From positions 248,001-312,000 of the forward strand of contig CAVOVI010000001.1 in the NCBI GenBank assembly GCA_963699825.1: a stretch of DNA of 64,000 bases. Direction: 5' to 3'. The DNA comes from SPDF01 sp963699825 (lineage in GTDB: Bacteria; Gemmatimonadota; Gemmatimonadetes; Gemmatimonadales; GWC2-71-9). The notes beneath the pieces were generated by a model. The model was not told where the DNA came from. It ran no database searches and was given only the letters and a program-made list of their open reading frames with translations. This document shows, piece after piece, positions 1-8,560 of this stretch (position 1 is its first letter; the number at the start of each line of letters is the position of its first letter). Both the position numbers and the translations under genes were made by a program.

Positions 1-909
1 TGGTGGGGCAGGCTCAGGCGGTGGCGGCGGTGTCCAATGCGGTCCGGCGGAGCAGGGCCGGGCTCCAGGACCCGAACCGGCCGACCGGCTCGTTCATCTT
101 TCTCGGGCCGACCGGCGTCGGCAAGACGGAGACCGCGCGTGCGCTGGCGGATTTCCTCTTCGACGACGAGCGGGCGATCGTGCGCCTCGACATGTCGGAA
201 TACATGGAAAAGCACGCGGTCGCGCGGATGATCGGCGCACCGCCCGGCTACGTCGGCTACGAGGAGGGCGGCCAGCTGACGGAGGCGGTGCGACGCCGGC
301 CGTACAGCGTGGTGCTCTTCGACGAAATCGAGAAGGCGCACGCCGACGTCTTCAACGTGCTGCTGCAGATCCTCGATGACGGACGACTGACGGACAGCCA
401 GGGGCGGGTGGTGGACTTCCGGAACACCGTCATCATCATGACGAGCAACCTCGGCGGCAGTCACATCGTCGAAGCCGGCCCGACAGTCGACGAGGCGTCG
501 TGGGCGGTGGTCGACCGGGCCGGTCCGGAACGAGTTGCGGCACCACTTCCGGCCCGAGTTCCTGAATCGTGTGGACGACATCATCGTCTTCCGCCCCCTC
601 TCGCGGGACGACATTCGCCACATCGTCGACCTGCAGCTCCAGCGGCTCGGCGCAATTGCTGGCCGACCGCAAGCTCGGCCTGGAGGTCACCGACGGGGCG
701 CGACAGCTCCTGTCGGAACTCGGGCTACGATCCGGTCTACGGCGCGCGCCCGCTCAAGCGGGTCATCCAGCAGCGGCTGCAGAATCCGATCGCGCTGGAG
801 GTGCTCGAGGGGCACTACCCCGAAGGCGCCACCATCAAGGTTGAACGCGACGGAGACGACCTCGTGTTCACGAGCGCCGCGCCAGGGGCAGGAGGCCGCC
901 GGTGCGTAG
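1..909 (+). CDS. clpB: ATP-dependent disaggregase ClpB, C-terminal part (truncated by window edge, frame-broken)
   Basis: This is the second AAA+ module of the ClpB chaperone, which works with DnaK to pull apart protein aggregates in the cytoplasm. Reading starts mid-protein at VGQAQAVAAVSNAVRRSRAG. Walker A is GPTGVGKTE, Walker B is VLFDEIEKAH, followed by the sensor region IIMTSNLGG. The typical ClpB C-terminal blocks FRPEFLNRVDD and YDPVYGARPLKR are present but lie in different frames. Four single-base breaks (about 522, 652, 725 and 880) are each explained by one extra base at a third codon position: GCC|G Ala, GGC|G Gly, GGG|C Gly, GCC|G Ala. With these repaired the protein ends ...RQGQEAAGA at the TAG at 907-909, overlapping the tadA start. 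The N-terminal domain and first AAA module lie outside the window. ClpC is less likely because the spacing and C-terminal motifs are ClpB-like. Confidence 0.88.
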
Positions 910-1369
910 GGGCGGCACTTCGCCGGCCGACGTCGCCTGGATGGAGGCGGCGCTTCGCCTCGCCCGCGCGGCCGCCGTGCTGGACGAGGTGCCGGTCGGC
1001 GCGCTGGTCGTGCGCGAGGGAACGGTCATCGGGCAGGCGCACAACGAGATGCTGCATCGCAAGGACCCCACCGCCCACGCCGAGCTGCTGGCGATTCAGC
1101 AGGCGGTGGCGGCCGCGGGTGAGGATCGCCTCCCCGACGCGACCCTCTTCGTGACCCTGGAACCCTGCGCGCAGTGCGCGGGTGCCATTGTGCTCGCGAA
1201 GGTCGGTACCGTCGTCTTCGGCGCGTGGGACAACCGCGCCGGGATGGCGGGCTCCGTGCACGACATTCTGCGACATCCGCGGCTCAACCACCGTCCCGAG
1301 GTGATCGGTGGCGTCCTGGAGGAGGAGTGCGGCGAGTTGTTGAAGGAGTTCTTTCGTGCCAAGCGGTAG
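902..1369 (+). CDS. tadA: tRNA-specific adenosine deaminase TadA
   Basis: TadA deaminates wobble adenosine 34 to inosine in tRNA-Arg(ACG). The zinc-dependent cytidine-deaminase fold is clear: the catalytic HAE in PTAHAELLAIQQ (about residue 60) and the zinc ligands in LEPCAQCAGA (about residue 90). Length is 155 aa, normal for the family. The GTG at 902 overlaps the inferred clpB stop, so the two genes are probably co-transcribed. The reading frame is unbroken. A general nucleoside deaminase is the alternative, but HAE...PCAQC with this length and no N-terminal extension favours TadA. Confidence 0.9.
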   Translation: MRRGGTSPADVAWMEAALRLARAAAVLDEVPVGALVVREGTVIGQAHNEMLHRKDPTAHAELLAIQQAVAAAGEDRLPDATLFVTLEPCAQCAGAIVLAKVGTVVFGAWDNRAGMAGSVHDILRHPRLNHRPEVIGGVLEEECGELLKEFFRAKR

Positions 1370-2467
1370 GGCCTGGCGCTCCGCGCGTCGGCCCAGTCTG
1401 GCCCGTCGTTGCGCTGCTGGGTTGCGCCTCCACGGCCGTCATGAACTCGATCCCGCTCGCTGGTGGCTGTGAACGCGCCATCTTCTTCGGACCGGCGCCG
1501 GCAAGCCACGTCACCTGGATTACTCCGGCCGACGAGGGAGACCGGACCGAACTCGAGCGCTGGTGCGCGACGGTCGGGCCGGCCCTGGTCGCCGCCGAGC
1601 CGGCCCGTGGCGCGCCCGCGTCGGTGGAGCAGTTCGCGGTTATCTCCTGGAACCAGAACGTCGGGGCCGGCAAGCTTCGGCAACTGGTCGCCGATCTGCG
1701 AGGCGGGGGTGTTCACGGACGGGGTGCCCGTCAGCCAGTTCATCCTGCTCCTGCAGGAGGCCTACCGCGAGGGAAGCGAGATTCCCGGCAATCCTCCCGC
1801 CTCCGCTCCGGTTCCGCCCAGGATCCGAGAGGACGACCTCGAAGGCGTTGCGCGAGGGGATATCGTGGCGCTGGCCCGCGCCCTCGGCCTGGGGTTCTTC
1901 TACGCGCCCTCGATGCGCAACGGCAGGGAGGAGCCGGGGGAACCGCGGGAGGACCGCGGCAACGCCATCCTCTCGACTCTGCCGCTCGAGGGGTTCCAGG
2001 TCGTGACCCTCCCGCACGAGCGGCAACGCCGCGCGGCGATCCTGGCCACCGTGAAGGTTCCCGGGGGCGCCGGCACCCCTTCGGCGATCCAGCTCGCCAG
2101 CCTCCACCTGGACGTCTGGCCGTCGATCTTGCCGGCGCTCCTCGATCCTTCCCGCCGGAACAGGCAGGCGGGGGGCTTCCTGACGGCGGCGCCGGACAGT
2201 GGAATCCCGGCCCTCGTCGGCGCCGACCTGAACGCACTCTCCTCCACGGACCCGCAGGTCCTGCTCCTGCGCGCGCGATGGCCCTCGTGGGAGGAGACGT
2301 CCCCCTGTCGGACCCGGGGGCGGTTCTGCACCGACTACCTGTTCACCGGCGACCTGGCCGAGTGGGAGGCCTCTCCGTACCGCGTCATCGAGGATGACTA
2401 CGGGTCGGATCACCTGCCAATTCTGAGCGTCCTGACCCGGCGTCGGGACATCGCGGAACGACGTTGA
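1356..2467 (+). CDS. Secreted lipoprotein of the endonuclease/exonuclease/phosphatase (EEP) family, frame-broken
   Basis: The most likely start is the GTG at 1356, preceded by GAAGGAG and overlapping the tadA stop. An extra base near 1397 (GCG|C Ala) then leads into VGPVWPVVALLGCAST, a good lipoprotein signal with an LLGC lipobox, so the protein is probably anchored at the cell envelope. A second extra base near 1700 (CTG|C Leu) separates the opening AVISWNQNVGAG block from the rest. EEP-fold landmarks are WNQNVG (N-terminal strand with Asn), LLLQEAYR (catalytic Glu), LHLDV, GADLNAL (Asp/Asn pair), and C-terminal YGSDHLPIL with the SDH signature. The family includes DNase I, phosphodiesterases and sphingomyelinases; the substrate cannot be told from the sequence. 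Full length after repair is about 370 aa. Confidence 0.78.
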
Positions 2468-2492
2468 CGGTGGTGCCCGGGAAGCCTATTTT
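2464..2492 (+). promoter_or_regulatory. Promoter for the fatty-acid hydroxylase gene
   Basis: A -35 TTGACG at 2464-2469 and a -10 TATTTT at 2487-2492 are separated by 17 bp. The -35 overlaps the stop of the upstream gene. The next start is at 2569, leaving a leader of about 70 nt. The same TTGACN-17-TAnnnT pattern recurs at several other gene starts in this window, which supports the call. Confidence 0.6.
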
Positions 2493-2568
2493 CGGGGGTC
2501 GGCGAACGGTGGTGCGGTGGGGCGGAAACGGTTGTGCCGACGTGATTTAGCAACGGGAGTGCCGATCC

Positions 2569-3203
2569 ATGCCCGCCAAGTTCGTGTCGAACAAGGATGA
2601 GACGATTCCCCTGTTCGAGAATCCGCTGCTCGAGCGGCTCACGCACATCCACCCTGCGACTCCGGCCGTCCTCTTCCTGCCGATCGCGGGGTGGTTCCTC
2701 TGGCAGGGGCTGCACGGTGGGGTCGTGGTCCATCGCCCTCGGCCTGGTCCTGGCGGGGTTGTTCATCTGGACACTCACCGAGTACTCGCTCCATCGCTGG
2801 GTCTTCCACTACCAGCCCAAGAGCCGCATCGGCCAGACAGCTCCATTTCCTGATGCACGGCATCCACCACGACTACCCGCAGGATCACACCCGTCTGGTG
2901 ATGCCTCCGCCGGTGAGCCTCCCGCTCGCGGCGCTGTTCGGCCTCGCCTTCCGCGGCATCTTCGGCGCGCAATACCCCGCCATTTTCGCCGGCTTCCTGG
3001 TCGGGTACGTCATCTATGACACGACCCACTACGCCACGCACCACTGGAAGATGAAGGGGCCGATCGGCAAGTATCTGCGGGAGTATCACCTCCGGCACCA
3101 CTACCGCGACGACGATCTCGGCTACGGCGTCAGCTCGCCGATCTGGGATTACGTCTTCGGGACGGTGGCGCGACGGACCCGTACCGACCGCCAGGCCGCG
3201 TAG
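2569..3203 (+). CDS. Sterol desaturase / fatty-acid hydroxylase family membrane protein, frame-broken
   Basis: This is a di-iron integral-membrane oxygenase that likely hydroxylates or desaturates a lipid acyl chain or a related hydrophobic substrate. All the histidine boxes of the family are present once two extra bases are removed (about 2720, GGT|G Gly; about 2839, ACA|G Thr): HRWVFH, HGIHHDYP, HYATHH and HLRHHY. Hydrophobic stretches around VLFLPIAGWFLW, IALGLVLAGLFIW and FAGFLVGYVIY are the membrane segments. Repaired length is about 210 aa, which fits the fatty-acid 2-hydroxylase (FAH1/Scs7-like) subgroup rather than longer sterol C5-desaturases. It has its own promoter and is followed by a strong terminator. 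Confidence 0.83.
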
Positions 3204-3234
3204 GGCACCTGTCGGGACTCTGCCCTGAATGCAC

Positions 3235-3268
3235 AACGGGCCACCGAGATCCTCGGTGGCCCGTTTCG
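3235..3268. terminator. Bidirectional Rho-independent terminator between convergent genes
   Basis: A perfect 14-bp inverted repeat (3235-3248 with 3252-3265, core CGGGCCACCGAG) with a 3-nt loop. It is followed by T residues on the plus strand and, because the stem ends in AA/TT, works for the minus strand as well. It lies exactly between the convergent hydroxylase gene and prfC. Confidence 0.85.
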
Positions 3269-3288
3269 GCGTTTGGCGTTCGACCGGT

Positions 3289-4893
3289 CTACGGCGCCAC
3301 GTCGTGGAACTCGAGGTCGCGCTCATTCTCCTGGGCCCACCGCAGCGCCCATTCGTTCTCGAACAGCAGCAGCGGGTTCCCCTTGGTGTCGTAGAGGCGG
3401 AGGCGACCGCGAGCGGAGGCCGCCTGCTCGATCGCGGTCGGGGTGCCTGTCACCCACCGCGGGTAGCGATACCCGACCGGTTCAAAGCGGCAGGGGGCGC
3501 CGTATTCATTTTCCAGCCGGAACAACATGACGTCGAACTGGAGTTGCCCGATGGCGCCCACGATCGGTGCGGGGCCGGTCTCGCTCTCCGCGTAGAACAC
3601 CTGGGCGGCGCCCTCCTCCGAGAGTTCGCGGAGTCCGGCATCCAGTTGCTTGCGGCGCAGGGGGTCGGCCGGGTAAGCGCGCGCGAAGTGCTCCGGGGGA
3701 AAGCGGGGAATGTCGTGGAATTCGAGATCGGCCCCGGAGGAGAGAGTGTCGCCGATCCGGAGGCCGCCGCGGTCCATGACGCCGATCACGTCGCCCGGCC
3801 ACGCCTCCTCGATGCTGACCCGTTCCCGCGCCATGAACTGCTGCGGCGCTGAGAGTCGCATCGCCTTCCCGGTGCGGACCTGGCGGACTTCCATCCCCGC
3901 CTCGAAGTGACCCGAGCAGATGCGCACGAAGGCGACCCGGTCCCGGTGCCGGGGATCCATGTTCGCCTGGATCTTGAAGACGAACCCGGTGAAATCGGTG
4001 GACAGGGGGGAGATCGGGCCGATCGACGATTCACGCGCGACGGGCGACGGGGCGAGCGTCAGGAACTCGCGGAGGAACGGTTCGACGCCGAAGTTGCTCA
4101 GCGCGCTTCCGAAGTAGACGGGGGAGAGGGTGCCGGCGAGGAAGTCGTCGCGGTCGAAGGGATGACCGGCCCCCTCCAGCAGGTGGATTTCATCGGACAG
4201 CTGCGCCACCGCCTCGGCGCCGAGTTCTGCCGCGAGGGCCGGATCGGTGAGCGCAAAGCGCTGGGTGGCGGAGCGGGAGGCGCCGTGGTCCGCGCGCCGG
4301 TCGAAGAGCAGCACCTCGTTCGCGGTCCGGTCCACGACGCCGACGAATCGGTCAGCCTGGTAGACCGGCCAGGTCGCCGGCCAGCAGGCGATGCCGAGGT
4401 CGCGCTCGACGTCGCCCAGGAGCGTCATCGGGTCCACGCCGGCCCGGTCGCACTTGTTGACGAAGGTGACGATCGGCATGCGGCGGCGCTTGCAGACATC
4501 GAACAGCTGGCGGGTGCGTTCCTCCACGCCCTTCCGGTTGTCCAGCAGCATGACCGCACTGTCGGCCGCGACGAGGGTCCGGTAGGTGTCCTCGGAGAAG
4601 TCCTGGTGACCGGGCGTGTCGAGCAGGTTCACCTGGCAGTCGGCGTACTCGAACTGCAGGACGCTCGAGGTCACCGAGATGCCGCGCTGCCGCTCCAGCT
4701 CCATCCAGTCGGAGGTGACGTGCCGATCGGCGCGCCGCGCCTTGACCGTCCCGGCCAGGTGGATGGCGCCGCCGTAGAGGAGCAGCTTCTCGGTGAGGGT
4801 CGTCTTGCCGGCATCGGGATGGCTGATGATGGCAAAGGTCCGCCGACGCGCGACGGCGCGGGCGAGGTCTTCGTCAGGTTGAATGGCGGTCAC
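3289..4893 (-). CDS. prfC: Peptide chain release factor 3 (RF3)
   Basis: RF3 is a translational GTPase that recycles RF1/RF2 from the ribosome after termination. The ORF is 534 aa, normal for RF3, and unbroken. G1 is SHPDAGKTTLTEKLL (residues 26-40), the switch region GTVKARR is followed by VTSDWMELERQRGISV, G3 is DTPGHQDF, and G4 is NKCDR. The insertion and C-terminal domains follow, with IGQLQFDV near the end as in other RF3 proteins. The start is a GTG at 4893 (complement). It is divergent from tRNA-Ser(CGA) and convergent with the hydroxylase gene. The RF3-specific spacing of SDWMELERQRGIS separates it from EF-G and TetM-type factors. Confidence 0.95.
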   Translation of the reverse strand: MTAIQPDEDLARAVARRRTFAIISHPDAGKTTLTEKLLLYGGAIHLAGTVKARRADRHVTSDWMELERQRGISVTSSVLQFEYADCQVNLLDTPGHQDFSEDTYRTLVAADSAVMLLDNRKGVEERTRQLFDVCKRRRMPIVTFVNKCDRAGVDPMTLLGDVERDLGIACWPATWPVYQADRFVGVVDRTANEVLLFDRRADHGASRSATQRFALTDPALAAELGAEAVAQLSDEIHLLEGAGHPFDRDDFLAGTLSPVYFGSALSNFGVEPFLREFLTLAPSPVARESSIGPISPLSTDFTGFVFKIQANMDPRHRDRVAFVRICSGHFEAGMEVRQVRTGKAMRLSAPQQFMARERVSIEEAWPGDVIGVMDRGGLRIGDTLSSGADLEFHDIPRFPPEHFARAYPADPLRRKQLDAGLRELSEEGAAQVFYAESETGPAPIVGAIGQLQFDVMLFRLENEYGAPCRFEPVGYRYPRWVTGTPTAIEQAASARGRLRLYDTKGNPLLLFENEWALRWAQENERDLEFHDVAP

Positions 4894-4913
4894 TGAAATC
4901 CTTCATCTCACGC

Positions 4914-4942
4914 TGGAAAATTCGTTGTTTGGTCGCTACTTT
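4914..4942 (+). promoter_or_regulatory. Possible promoter of tRNA-Ser(CGA)
   Basis: -35-like TGGAAA (4914-4919) and -10 TACTTT (4937-4942) with 17-bp spacing, about 28 bp upstream of the tRNA. The -35 matches the consensus at four of six positions, so this is a moderate call. Confidence 0.35.
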
Positions 4943-4969
4943 TGACGTCCGCCGCACTCGTGCGGATCA

Positions 4970-5056
4970 GGACAGGTGTCCGAGTGGCTGAAGGAGCCGG
5001 TCTCGAAAACCGGTGGGCCCGCAAGGGTCTCGTGGGTTCGAATCCCACCCTGTCCG
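4970..5056 (+). tRNA. tRNA-Ser(CGA)
   Basis: An 87-nt class II tRNA with a long variable arm. The acceptor stem GGACAGG pairs with CCTGTCC, with discriminator G at 5056. The anticodon arm is CCGGT-CTCGAAA-ACCGG, giving anticodon CGA (reads UCG). The T arm is GTGGG-TTCGAAT-CCCAC. No CCA is encoded. The last 20 bp are repeated 59 bp downstream (separate entry). Confidence 0.93.
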
Positions 5057-5116
5057 TGCGCAACACAATTCCGGCGCCGCTGTGGTGGGCTTCGGATCGA
5101 ATCCCACCCTGTCCGT
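5038..5116 (+). repeat. Direct repeat of the tRNA-Ser(CGA) 3' end
   Basis: An exact 20-bp match links 5038-5057 (T-arm half plus acceptor 3' strand) and 5097-5116, offset by 59 bp. The second copy is preceded by CGGATCGAATCC instead of the tRNA's GGGTTCGAATCC. It cannot form a tRNA by itself. Duplicated tRNA 3' ends are the usual scar of site-specific integration, but the 59-bp interval holds no gene. Confidence 0.8.
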
Positions 5117-5141
5117 ATTGACCGCGGCTGAAGCCGCGGCT

Positions 5142-5264
5142 CGGCTGATGTCGCTAACGCGACACGGTCACTCCGTTCGTCTCCCCCGCGAAGGCGGGGG
5201 TCCAGTGAGGACGCCTCTGGATTCCCGCTTGCGCGGGAATGACGCGGGGAACAGGTTCGGCCCC
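5142..5264. repeat. Palindromic intergenic repeat, copy 1 (REP/dRS3-like)
   Basis: This copy matches 8561-8695 over about 120 bp, apart from a 14-bp difference near its middle and scattered substitutions. It contains two hairpins: CCCCCGC-gaag-GCGGGGG (5183-5200) and ATTCCCGC-ttgc-GCGGGAAT (5221-5240). ATTCCC...GGGAAT palindromes are widespread extragenic repeats in bacteria. The copy fills most of the interval between tRNA-Ser(CGA) and the SPFH gene, where no coding sequence is seen. Confidence 0.75.
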
Positions 5265-5292
5265 CTGCCGCCCGGCCCCGCTGCCCCGCCGG

Positions 5293-6211
5293 CTACTGGC
5301 TCAGGTTCTTCCGCAGCGTCCCGACATCCAGCACCGGAATCCCGCCCTCCGTCGGCACCATGATCACCATGTTGCTCGATCCCTTCATGTCGTGCAGGAC
5401 CTCCAGGTACTGCTTGGTCAGCTGCTCCGGTGTGAGCGTCAGGTTCAGCAGCCGCTGCTGATCGCTCTGCAGCCGCGCCACTTCAACCCGGTGTTTCTCG
5501 GTCTCGATCTGCTGTTCCTGCGCGATCTTGTTGTTGATCGCCTGGACCACCTGCGGGGGTGGCTCCAGGTTGCGGAGATAGAACGCCGTGACGGTGGCGA
5601 TGCGGAACGGCTCACCCCCGGCTCTCGGCGTCGTCACCAGCGCGGAGTCCACCTCTCTCTCCATCGTCTGCGCGATCAGGTTTCGCTGCGACACCTGGTT
5701 GATGGAAAACTCCACCATGCCGTCCCGCACGCCGTTGCGGATCGCGTTCCGGACGATGTTGTCGATCTGGGCCTGCCCGCCGATCTCCTGAAACAGCCGA
5801 GGCGCCAGGAGCGGGTCGATCTGGTAGCGAAGCGCGGCGTCCACCTTCATCGACATCTGCTCGCTGGAGAGAGCGTCCATCCGTTCCGCCTCGTCACCGA
5901 CGACCGGGAACTGCTCTTCCCGGGTCGAATAGCGCTCGACTTCGGACCACGGGCGTCACGAACCGGATTCCGGGCAACAGCGCGGCGGGGTCGACCGTGC
6001 CGAAGGCGTGCCGCACCCCGACCGTTCCGGGCTGGATGACGACCACGGCGGACGTCAGCAGGATGAATCCGCCGAGTCCCAGCAGTCCCATGCCGACGGC
6101 CCGACCGATGACGCCGCCCTGCGACGGGCCCTTGGCCCGAATCCCCGCCGCCCCAAGCAGGACGAGCGAGCCGATGACGAGGACGAAGAAACCGAGAACG
6201 AGGTGACTCAT
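5293..6211 (-). CDS. SPFH/prohibitin-family membrane protein, frame-broken
   Basis: A membrane-anchored SPFH (band 7) protein, a family that forms large oligomeric scaffolds or cages at membranes and often modulates proteases. The N-terminus has two hydrophobic segments (MSHLVLGFFVLVIGSLVLL and GLLGLGGFILLTSAVVVI), followed by QPGTVGVRHAFGTV, the start of the SPFH domain. One extra base near 5950 (CCC|G Pro) joins this to WSEVERYSTREEQFPVV. The long C-terminal helical region contains INNKIAQEQQIETEKHRVEVA. The protein ends SNMVIMVPTEGGIPVLDVG, typical of prohibitin-like bacterial proteins. Repaired length is about 305 aa. The start ATG at 6211 is chosen because it precedes the first hydrophobic segment and lies just below a good minus-strand promoter. 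Confidence 0.82.
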
Positions 6212-6240
6212 GGGGACTCCCACCAGTGAAAGGTTGGTGT

Positions 6241-6269
6241 AAGATAGAGGGCGGAGGGCGCAGGGCCAA
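6241..6269 (-). promoter_or_regulatory. Promoter of the SPFH gene
   Basis: On the minus strand, -35 TTGGCC (6269-6264) and -10 TATCTT (6246-6241) with 17-bp spacing, about 30 bp upstream of the ATG. The same TATCTT -10 is used by the promoter at 55796. Confidence 0.55.
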
Positions 6270-6291
6270 TTGAATCGATCGGAGGCAGGCG

Positions 6292-6622
6292 ATGGCGGGA
6301 ATGCCGCGAGACAGGATCTACGTCGGCGTGAAGGGCCATGTGGTCGGTCTGGAGGCGACTTCGGGTCGGGAGTTGTGGCGTACCAAGCTGCGGGGTATGG
6401 GATTCGTGACGACCGGGCATCGCCGAAGAGCGGGTGATCGCCGCGACTGGCGGCCACCTCTATGCCCTCGACCCGTCCACAGGTGCCATCCTCTGGCACA
6501 ACGAGCTCAAGGGCCTCGGGCTGGGGCCTGTCAGCCTGGCCGGAATCGACGGCGGCTCCAGCGTCGAGGCCGCCGCCATCAGGGCCGAACAGCAGCGCCG
6601 CAATGCAGCGGCCGCCGGATGA
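6292..6622 (+). CDS. Small PQQ/quinoprotein-type beta-propeller repeat protein, frame-broken
   Basis: About 109 aa after removing one extra base near 6410 (ACC|G Thr). Two propeller-blade motifs are visible: IYVGVKGHVVGLEATSGREL followed by WRTKL, and VIAATGGHLYALDPSTGAIL followed by WHNEL. These match the repeat in PQQ dehydrogenases and BamB (strand, then ALD.xTG..LW). Two blades cannot make a closed propeller, so it may oligomerise or be a remnant-sized relative. There is no signal peptide, and the C-terminus is an Ala/Glu-rich helix. It is preceded by GGAGG and runs directly into the kinase gene, so the two may be functionally linked. The role is unknown. Confidence 0.6.
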
Positions 6623-8265
6623 TGCGGAGCCCCCTGTGAGCACCTCCACCGGCCAGCGGAGCCTTCTCGCTTCCTCCACGTTCCTGCCGGACGACCTCCT
6701 CGAGGAGTCCCGCAAGCGGATCGGGGTGGCCGGCTTGGTCATCGCCACGATCTGGTTCGTGATCATCGCGTTCCTGGGGGTGGCGGGGCGTTTCTTCGCC
6801 GCGTCACTCCCGAACCTCGATGCGACCTGGCCGGAACCGGGGCGGTACTTCGCGATCGCCGGCATACTCGGAGGCCTGGGCCTGGCGTTCATCGCCCGCC
6901 GGGTCGGGCCCCGGTCGCACTGGCTGCGCGACGCTGCGGCACTCCTGATGGTCGGTACCTGCCTGATGCTGGCCATCCTCGAATCCCGCGTCCCCATTTC
7001 TCAGCCAGGCCGGCTCTCCTGGGTGAACGTGATCATCCTGCTCTACCCATTAATCGTCGCGGAATCCCCTCGGCGTACGCTCGTGGTCTCACTGCTGGCA
7101 GCCCTGACGGTGCCGGTCGCCCTGTTCCTGGCGCGGCTCCGCGGCGTGCCGCTGCCTGAGGACGGATTCGCGTTGGTTGTGCTGGTGGTCCCGCCTTTCC
7201 TCTGCGCCGCGATCGCCGTTCTTCCGGCTCGGCTGATCCGCCAGTTGGGTCAGGCGGTCAGGCAGGCCCGCGAGATCGGGGCCTATCGCCTCGGCAAGCT
7301 CCTCGGCGAGGGCGGGATGGGACAGGTGTTCCACGCCACGCACCAACTCCTGGCCCGTCCCGCCGCGGTGAAGCTGATCCGCACCGACAACATCCAAGGG
7401 GTCAGCGCCGAGTCGGCGCGCACGGCGATGGAGCGATTCCGCCGGGAGGCGGCCGCCGCGGCAGCACTCAGCTCACCCCACACGATCGCCCTCTACGACT
7501 TCGGGCCGACCGGCGATGGAAGCTTCTTCTACGCGATGGAGTTGCTCGAGGGAGTGAGCCTGGAGGAGATGGGCAAGCAGTTCGGGGCATTGCCTGGCGA
7601 GCGGGTCGTCTACCTGCTGCGCCAGGCCTGCCTTTCGCTGGCCGAGGCGCATCGCAAGAACTTGATCCATCGCGACATCAAGCCCTCGAACCTCTTCGCC
7701 TGCCGGGCCGGCCTGGAAGTGGACTTCGTGAAGGTGCTCGACTTCGGGCTCGTCACGGAGAATGTGGCGAGTGCACCCGCGGACCTGAAGCTCACGGCGG
7801 CCGATGCGCTGACGGGCACACCCGCCTTCATGGCGCCGGAGCTCGCGCTCGGCGATCCGGACGTCGATCACCGCGTGGATATCTACGCCCTCGGCTGCTC
7901 GGCATACTGGCTGTTGACCGGGGAACTCCCGTTCTACGCGAGCCAACACCGTCCAGATGCTGTTCAAGCAAGCCAACGAGCCTCCGCCCAAGGCGTCGGC
8001 CAAAGCGAGGTACCCGATCCCGGCCGCACTGGATGATGTCGTTCTGGCCTGCATGGCCAAGGCACCCAACGACCGGCCAGCGGATGCGCTGGCCCTGATC
8101 GCCATGCTCGACGAGGTGCCCTTCGACAGCCCGTGGACGGCTGAGCGGGCCCGCGCCTGGTGGGACGAGAACATTCCCTCGACACTCCCGGCTCCGCCGG
8201 TCGACAACAGGGCCGCAGACCGAGGGGAGTGGATCCGGTTCCTGAACGCGCCGAAAGGGACGTAG
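6603..8265 (+). CDS. Membrane-anchored serine/threonine protein kinase, frame-broken
   Basis: The N-terminal ~190 residues hold about six hydrophobic segments (for example IGVAGLVIATIWFVIIAFLG, LVVSLLAALTVPVALFLARL). A cytoplasmic Hanks-type kinase domain follows: G-loop LGEGGMGQVFHATHQ, catalytic Lys in AAVKLIR, HRDIKPSNLF, DFG in KVLDFGLVTE, GTPAFMAPE, and DIYALGCSAYWLLTGELPF. One extra base near 7945 (GCG|A Ala) connects to TVQMLFKQANEPPPKAS and the end of the C-lobe. This membrane-first order is the reverse of PknB, where the kinase is N-terminal. The start is ATG 6603, or GTG 6636 which skips a poor leader; both are in frame. No extracellular sensor domain is obvious, so the signal may be in the membrane bundle. 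Confidence 0.85.
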
Positions 8266-8283
8266 ACCGGCGCACGCCGGACG

Positions 8284-8312
8284 TTGACCTCGCTGGATCC
8301 CGCGGCTACTAT
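8284..8312 (+). promoter_or_regulatory. Promoter of tRNA-Ser(GGA)
   Basis: -35 TTGACC (8284-8289), 17-bp spacer, -10 TACTAT (8307-8312), 27 bp upstream of the tRNA. A strong match to the pattern used elsewhere in the window. Confidence 0.65.
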
Positions 8313-8338
8313 GCGCCCCGGCCGCAGTCGGCCCTCCT

Positions 8339-8427
8339 GGACGGGTGCTCGAGTGGTTTAAGAGGCACGCCTGGAAAGCGTGTAAACGGTTTACGCCGTT
8401 TCGAGGGTTCGAATCCCTCCCTGTCCG
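8339..8427 (+). tRNA. tRNA-Ser(GGA)
   Basis: An 89-nt class II tRNA. The acceptor GGACGGG pairs with CCTGTCC (one G-U pair), discriminator G. The anticodon arm is ACGC-CTGGAAA-GCGT, anticodon GGA (reads UCC/UCU). The variable arm GTAAACGGTTTACG is followed by a T arm with GGTTCGAATCC. No CCA is encoded. Its last part is repeated 124 bp downstream. Confidence 0.93.
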
Positions 8428-8556
8428 CTGCTATCGCTCCCACATCCCAAACCGAGCAGGAATCCAGCTCGAGGGTGGACCTGCGGCCGCTGTGCGGCCT
8501 CGGTCTCCTTGCCCGCCAAGGCGGGCGGCGGATCGAATCCCTCCCTGTCCGCTGCT
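8409..8556 (+). repeat. Direct repeat of the tRNA-Ser(GGA) 3' end
   Basis: An exact 24-bp match between 8409-8432 and 8533-8556, offset by 124 bp, covering the T-arm 3' half, the acceptor strand and five bases beyond the tRNA (CTGCT). The downstream copy is preceded by CGGATCGAATCC, the same 12-mer seen at the tRNA-Ser(CGA) locus. No gene lies between the copies. Confidence 0.8.
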
Positions 8557-8560
8557 CCCG

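Noticed and set aside
5088..5117. Second tRNA gene after tRNA-Ser(CGA)
   Set aside because: Only the T-arm 3' half and acceptor strand are present. No 5' acceptor strand, D arm or anticodon arm precede it.
8528..8556. Second tRNA gene after tRNA-Ser(GGA)
   Set aside because: Same reason: a tail copy only, not a complete tRNA.
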